From contig CAIOMN010000088.1 in assembly GCA_903859415.1 (NCBI GenBank), forward strand, positions 1-64,000: a stretch of DNA of 64,000 nucleotides, written 5' to 3'. Below the pieces are notes generated by a model. The model did not search any database, was not told where the DNA came from, and saw only the letters and a program-made list of their open reading frames with translations. Position numbers and translations under genes: made by a program. Shown here piece by piece: positions 58,770 to 64,000 of the stretch (position 1 is its first letter; each line of letters starts with the position of its first letter). Source of the DNA: an uncultured Methylococcaceae bacterium. Lineage in GTDB: Bacteria; Pseudomonadota; Gammaproteobacteria; Methylococcales; Methylomonadaceae.

Positions 58770-61700
58770 CTAGTTCGAAGCAAACGCATTTAATAAGGGT
58801 TGCATATCCTTATCCAGCTCAGTATTTATAAAAACTTGCCAACCTTTTTCGGTAAAGGTCACAGTATCCGACTCATATCCCTCATAAACAATAGCTACTT
58901 TATCATCTTGCCACGCTAAAAAGGCCTCGGCGATAATTTCACCCGATTCATCTAACCATTCAAAACCGCATTTCGGTACCGGAAGATTTAAAGGAATCAA
59001 TTGCTTAATAAACTCGATCTCTGCACCTACTGCATCGGCTAAGAGTAACTCCCAAGCCGACTCAATAATCGTATCCATAGAACCCGTGGTCGTGGAAGTC
59101 GTTCTGACTATTAACTGATCATAGGCAAGGCTCTCGATGCCTTTTTGAGTATAAAAACCGCTATACGGCTGAAACTGTATGACATTAATCAATCTTAAAA
59201 AACTTTGCCATTGCTTAAGATCACCTTCAAAATCAATTAAATCAGCACTATCATCAAATACCAGGTTTGAACTTAACTGGGTAAAGTCTTTCTGATTAAA
59301 AGCGACTTTATCAAGACGAACTGATAACTTAAGACGTTGATAACTATCACCCCATAAAATCCCCAATCGATCAGTCTTAGTTATTGCTGAGTCAAGGATA
59401 CAATCTAGTTTTAACTGTGCATATTCAGGTAAAGCTTGACCCAAAGTAAGATCAAAAGCAGCCGTCATTTGATTAAACCAAATAAACCCTAACAACGCCG
59501 AATAGCGTTGCCAAACCGATTCACACCCTTGAAGCAATAAAGCCATTAACCAAGAAAAACTGGATTGATCCTGTAAGCCCAACAAATCAACACAGGAAAA
59601 ATGCTCAGCTAACTTTCTCAAATTTATATTAGGCATTCCCAACAACAAATCAATCGGCAAGGCCACTTGGTCATCCAGCACATTTTGCACATCTTCATAC
59701 GTTAACGACCACACCCAATACTGATTAGACGCGACAATCGCCATTCTTTGCGCGGTATCTAAAGCCACTCGATCCTTATGATACTTAAAACCATCCGTAA
59801 AAATGACAATCGGTTTCAACTCAGGATTACCTAAAGGCACCATCACAAAATCAGCTCTGGATTGAATCGCTACCTGCTGTTCAGCACCCAATTCAACTTG
59901 GCGACGAATAAAATACCGTTGCTTTCCTAAACGTAAATACCAGCCCGCTTCTCCGGCATAAAACTCAGCACGCCACTCGAAATCAGATATCTTATTCTCC
60001 ATTTTAAGTGCCTTGCCGATTTTACGTAAGGCCTCAAGAAACCGAGCTTCTAACTCACTTTCGACTAACGGCGATAACTTAACCTCACGTAACCCGGCCA
60101 CCGGCACCATTTTGTCGGCATTTTCTTTAAGGGTCTGAATAAAGTCACGGGCTTTCTTACGAGAAATACTCGAAATATTACGGCTGTTTTTATAAACATA
60201 AAGACAACGATAACAACCATCGGCCTGTTCTTTTTGTACACAACGACACTGCTCTAAAACCGGCATAGCATAATCGGTTAACACTTGTATTAGATCATCT
60301 TGATGACTGGTTAATTGTTTTAAATACCCCGTACCACCCGGTACTGAATCATAAATCACCAAATACCGTTTACTGAGTTCGCTATCTTCTGGATCAGGTT
60401 CCACATTCTGAGCCACACGCAAATGATCAATACTGCCACCAAACTTTTTCTTTAAGCCCAGTTGTAAAGCCGCAATAAAAGACAACTCAGCACTGTCAGC
60501 ATCCATACCAGAGGTAATAGGTAATAAGATACGAATAGCTTCTGACTGAAACTCCCGATATAAAAACAAGCCACTGATGATATTATTTTCATTGTCTTTG
60601 TTTTTAGCCGTACAACTAATCGTATGCACTTGCTCTTTAGACTGGGTTGCATTGGGTTGCACCGTGCCACAGTTCTGGCACAACTTAAAACCGGTACGCT
60701 TTGATTCTTTACCTGCAATGGTAATTTCAGAAGAATTCTCGTCACTGTGTCCGGTATTAATCTCCCTAAAATCCGCCTTAGAAATAAACTCAAATCCAAA
60801 CGGCCAATCTGCTTTATCGACTTTATAGGCCGCTGTTATCGCGGTATTTTCAAAATCTATTAATAATTGTCTGGTAAAGAACTGGCTATCCCTATCATCT
60901 TTATCATCCGATATTCGGCTATTTCGATCTGGAGTCGTGGCATACACTTGTTTTAAGCGCAACATAGTTTGTTTTTGAGACACGTTCACCCACATTGCAT
61001 CACCACAACGCGGACATGTTTGATAATTATCTCCGGTATCAATACATTCAGAATGATGACAGGCCGGACAAAACCGCCAACTCTCTTGTTGAGAAACCCT
61101 TAAATCAACCCGATTAACCTGTACACGCCGACCACCGGCATAAAATACACTGGAGGGCGCTAATTCAGATAATGCCGAAGCAGCAGGACGCTCATATTTA
61201 TACGTCCAACGTTCTGATTCTTTATCAACGCCTGCCGCTTTTACCGCACTGTCATTATCCTTTTTGGAGCGATAGATCACCGAATGTAAAATAACGCCCT
61301 GCTCAGGAAAAGCATAATTAGGAATCAAACCTTCATCGGTCAAAAACTGTAAGGTATCCTGATTTTTAAGACTGCTCACTAAGGCTTGTAAGGCGGTTAA
61401 CTCAATCTCTAAATCTTCAATTTCCTTTTCATCTTGTTGAGATTTAGTTTCGATAGTCTTCTTAGTTTTTAAGACCGTATTAACCCGTTTGGCTTCCTTA
61501 GTCATTGACTCAACTTCTAAGGCTTGTTGCATCAATATTTCTTGAATCCGAAAACTTAAACTGCCCTGAGTTTTAAAATCACCTTCGGCAAAACGCTTTA
61601 TCCACTCCACAGAGAAAGTACTTAAACCTGCACCCAACCCCGAATTAAATAGCTCTAAAAACTGCGCTAATAAATCATCTCTATGAAGTTCAACTTCCGT

Positions 61701-64000
61701 TAAGAATGAATACGGAAACAAATTAACATTTATTTCCTTTTTAGAAATCGTGTTTAATACATCTTTTAACTTATGCGGGATAACCGCACGTTCGGCATAT
61801 TTCTTAACCCACTGATCCAAACAAAAAGCCGTGTATTGGCGCTCTAAAACCGCAGACGCATCCAGAAACACCCCGGGTGCTTCAACATCACCCGCCATCA
61901 TTTCGATAGGATCACTGTAAAAATACAGATCATGGGCATTGGCGTTGGCCAAGGTTATATTTAAGGCATTGCCATCACGTCGACCGGCTCGACCAATACG
62001 TTGCAGATAATTAGCTTGCGCCGGTGGAACCGAACACAACAAAACAGACGACAAATCGCCAATATCCACCCCCATCTCTAAAGTCGGTGTTGCAGACAAC
62101 AAATTGATATCCCAAGGATACCGATTTTCAGCCGTCTTTTTAAAAGAGGCTTCAACATGAGCCCGCTCATCACGGGTTAATAAGCCAGTGTGTTCTGCCG
62201 CCACCACTCGATTAACGTCACCATCCCGATATAAGCGCCCATAAAAATCTAAAGCGTCAGTGACTGCCTTATGTAACTGATAATGTCCAAAACAATTTTT
62301 TTGTAAGCACTTTGAAGACAGCCAACTCTCTAATTCACGCTCAGCCACACTATAAGTGTGCTTACATTTATCACAACAGACACTTGCCACCTGTGTGCTG
62401 AGTAATAAACACTCTGGATTAATGCCCCAAACGGTATCTTGAGTTTTAGTAGCTCTATCCACTAAGATTTGTGCCTTAACTAAATGCGTCAGTACAAGAC
62501 TGTAAATATCCGCCGTTAAATCACCGGTCGGTTGCAAATTATCAGCCGCTAACAAGGCTTTAATTAACCAGGTTTGATACCAACTATTAGACGATTTCGC
62601 GGCTGAAGAGATCGTTTCTAAACCCTTCCCTTTTACCGTGCCTAAAAAGGTAGGAATACGAGCACTATAAGCAAAATTAGGTAAAGCGATTTGATTAATA
62701 AATACGTTCGGATCACCGTTATTATGAATATAGCCCTCTAAGTCTGGATAATAAATCCCACCCATTAAACGTAAATGCGCCAAGAAACCTAAAACAAAGC
62801 GGTGTAAACGCTCATAAGATAAATCTCTTAAGGTGCCAATATTTTCCTGCAAGGCACTTAATAGCCCGTTTAAACACGGTTCTAATTCTGCCTGAGAATA
62901 ATAACTGGCCACCGCACCACTGCGTTCTAAAGAACGCCCAATGCGCGACTTAAAGCCTAACTCACTTAAAATATCAAAGGCTAAGCGCCGTTGTAACAAA
63001 GCCGCTAGATTAGAGCCTTCTGGTAAAATATCGGTGTTTTTTAACACTGAATAATCCCGCAACCACTCCATGTTAAGCGGTAAAAAAGTACCTATAAAAG
63101 CCGCCTCACCTAAGGCATCAAACCAATACTGATTAAACTGCTGAATCACTTCACTTAACGAAGTGTCCACTTTAGCTTGATCCAGCACCTTTCTTAAAGC
63201 CACCCGAAAACCATAAGACCGGGTTCTAGCGGCAATAAAACCGGCACGATGTGCGGTATCTTGAACGCCATCAGAAAAGGCGATTAATTGTTTATCCCGA
63301 TTAAAGCGAGAGGTGCTTAACTGCCCCACCATGACAGAAGACAAGCTGGTAGAACGCGCACCCACAATTAATAAACTGTCTTTACTTTGACAAAAAGGAC
63401 AATCGTTATCGCTTTTATGTTTTGATTCTCCGGTCTGTTTATTGATTTCAGTTTTAGAATTATTGGCAACATGCACCCACACCAAACTGTCTTCACCACA
63501 ATTCTGGCAACTGTGTTGCGAACGACTATTTAAATACCCACAGCCTGTACATAAATTTCTGTCTAAACTACTCGCAAAGTTCCAAGGCGTCTCAACCTTA
63601 TCCATAGGAAACAACAAAATCGACTTGGCTGAATGCGCAAAATAACTGTTATAAATCTGAAGTAAATCAGTATCTATTTTTGACTGATCCGTTTCTTTAT
63701 GCGCCACAAACCCCATAGCCCCACAATCACGACAATGAATCGCCGGTAAGGCAACACGATCTTTAGGCACTAAACCATCATCGGCAAATAATAATGTCGG
63801 TTGCTGTTCAATAGCCGGTAATAAAACCAATAACCGACTCAGTTCCCTAAGCCATAATTGCATCCGCACATCTAATAACGGCGCCAAATAACCAGCCTGA
63901 TTTTCTCTCGCTACCGAAATCAAAGACACCAAACTGATTAATAACTGCTCAACCCACTCATCCGTTAACTCAGGCTGAGAACCCAAACACTTTTTAAATC
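58770..64000 (-). CDS. giant SF2 helicase with DUF1998 and nuclease-like C-terminus (partial)
   Basis: The last 1740 or so residues of a protein whose N-terminus, with helicase motif I, lies beyond the window; the frame is open to the edge. Visible parts, counted from 63986, are: zinc motifs CRDC near 85, CTGC/CQNC near 141-162, CPFC near 197. An AFSDGVQDTAHRAGF block follows near 233. The SF2 lobe 2 has LLSATPTLEMGVDIGDL near 632 and QRIGRAGRRDG near 665. A coiled linker near 855-905 precedes CPAC/CPRC near 967-988. The DUF1998 end has CRCVQKEQADGCYRCLY near 1248-1265. A PD-(D/E)xK-like stretch with SRADFVMVP...IVIFTDGFKYH lies near 1373-1400. Its family resembles COG1205-type helicases such as DISARM, Druantia and MrfA relatives. 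Confidence 0.82.
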   Translation of the reverse strand, partial: FKKCLGSQPELTDEWVEQLLISLVSLISVARENQAGYLAPLLDVRMQLWLRELSRLLVLLPAIEQQPTLLFADDGLVPKDRVALPAIHCRDCGAMGFVAHKETDQSKIDTDLLQIYNSYFAHSAKSILLFPMDKVETPWNFASSLDRNLCTGCGYLNSRSQHSCQNCGEDSLVWVHVANNSKTEINKQTGESKHKSDNDCPFCQSKDSLLIVGARSTSLSSVMVGQLSTSRFNRDKQLIAFSDGVQDTAHRAGFIAARTRSYGFRVALRKVLDQAKVDTSLSEVIQQFNQYWFDALGEAAFIGTFLPLNMEWLRDYSVLKNTDILPEGSNLAALLQRRLAFDILSELGFKSRIGRSLERSGAVASYYSQAELEPCLNGLLSALQENIGTLRDLSYERLHRFVLGFLAHLRLMGGIYYPDLEGYIHNNGDPNVFINQIALPNFAYSARIPTFLGTVKGKGLETISSAAKSSNSWYQTWLIKALLAADNLQPTGDLTADIYSLVLTHLVKAQILVDRATKTQDTVWGINPECLLLSTQVASVCCDKCKHTYSVAERELESWLSSKCLQKNCFGHYQLHKAVTDALDFYGRLYRDGDVNRVVAAEHTGLLTRDERAHVEASFKKTAENRYPWDINLLSATPTLEMGVDIGDLSSVLLCSVPPAQANYLQRIGRAGRRDGNALNITLANANAHDLYFYSDPIEMMAGDVEAPGVFLDASAVLERQYTAFCLDQWVKKYAERAVIPHKLKDVLNTISKKEINVNLFPYSFLTEVELHRDDLLAQFLELFNSGLGAGLSTFSVEWIKRFAEGDFKTQGSLSFRIQEILMQQALEVESMTKEAKRVNTVLKTKKTIETKSQQDEKEIEDLEIELTALQALVSSLKNQDTLQFLTDEGLIPNYAFPEQGVILHSVIYRSKKDNDSAVKAAGVDKESERWTYKYERPAASALSELAPSSVFYAGGRRVQVNRVDLRVSQQESWRFCPACHHSECIDTGDNYQTCPRCGDAMWVNVSQKQTMLRLKQVYATTPDRNSRISDDKDDRDSQFFTRQLLIDFENTAITAAYKVDKADWPFGFEFISKADFREINTGHSDENSSEITIAGKESKRTGFKLCQNCGTVQPNATQSKEQVHTISCTAKNKDNENNIISGLFLYREFQSEAIRILLPITSGMDADSAELSFIAALQLGLKKKFGGSIDHLRVAQNVEPDPEDSELSKRYLVIYDSVPGGTGYLKQLTSHQDDLIQVLTDYAMPVLEQCRCVQKEQADGCYRCLYVYKNSRNISSISRKKARDFIQTLKENADKMVPVAGLREVKLSPLVESELEARFLEALRKIGKALKMENKISDFEWRAEFYAGEAGWYLRLGKQRYFIRRQVELGAEQQVAIQSRADFVMVPLGNPELKPIVIFTDGFKYHKDRVALDTAQRMAIVASNQYWVWSLTYEDVQNVLDDQVALPIDLLLGMPNINLRKLAEHFSCVDLLGLQDQSSFSWLMALLLQGCESVWQRYSALLGFIWFNQMTAAFDLTLGQALPEYAQLKLDCILDSAITKTDRLGILWGDSYQRLKLSVRLDKVAFNQKDFTQLSSNLVFDDSADLIDFEGDLKQWQSFLRLINVIQFQPYSGFYTQKGIESLAYDQLIVRTTSTTTGSMDTIIESAWELLLADAVGAEIEFIKQLIPLNLPVPKCGFEWLDESGEIIAEAFLAWQDDKVAIVYEGYESDTVTFTEKGWQVFINTELDKDMQPLLNAFASN

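Overview
The window is a chromosomal segment of a gammaproteobacterium. Several blocks keep gene orders typical of that class: nagZ-HPRT-MTI phosphorylase, miaB-phoH-ybeY-corC, dapA-bamC, mltD/yafS-rnhA, pepA-holC-valS and pilD-coaE-zapD-yacG. The moderately AT-rich sequence, a SmbP-like metal-binding protein, a VPEID-CTERM/exosortase E remnant, a DUF6868 protein and a NAD-linked Hox hydrogenase together suggest an aerobic methanotroph of the Methylococcales type. That placement is inference: no methane- or C1-oxidation gene lies in the window. No rRNA, tRNA, insertion sequence or CRISPR array was seen.

Layout. 0.3-2.7 kb: cell-wall recycling and purine/MTA salvage. 2.7-7.8 kb: a complete hoxFUYH-hoxW operon for a soluble group 3d NiFe hydrogenase. 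7.8-10.6 kb: small orphan genes and six copies of a 42-bp tandem repeat. 10.8-35.4 kb: mostly housekeeping genes (nudF, NlpC/P60, trhO, miaB block, galE, dnaQ, deaD, dapA-bamC, purL, yajD, rnhA, mltD, pepA-holC-valS). 35.5-42.8 kb: type IV pilus genes pilB and pilC, then pilD-coaE-zapD-yacG, with an smbP/OmpA-like pair wedged between pilC and pilD. 42.8-46.5 kb: hypC, hypD and hypF, which supply part of the NiFe cofactor maturation needed by the Hox enzyme 35 kb away; hypA, hypB and hypE are absent here. 46.6-49.8 kb: moeA, mobB, a membrane J-domain protein and mutM.

50-55.4 kb is an accessory, partly decayed zone. It holds a small VPEID-CTERM protein, the CPBP-protease half of an exosortase E/protease fusion without its exosortase domain, a large hybrid sensor kinase, the C-terminal scrap of an unknown protein and an N-terminally truncated glycosyltransferase. 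55.5-56.6 kb encodes a protein whose C-x-D-x-R and H-x9-C pattern resembles the carboxysomal beta-type carbonic anhydrase CsoSCA, with no carboxysome genes nearby.

56.6-64 kb (minus strand, running off the window) is a two-gene unit. One gene encodes a giant SF2 helicase with zinc clusters, a DUF1998 region and nuclease-like C-terminal parts. The other is an SF1 (UvrD/Rep) helicase with a RelE/ParE-like N-terminal domain. It looks like a phage-defence or DNA-processing module and is the most promising candidate for an undescribed system.
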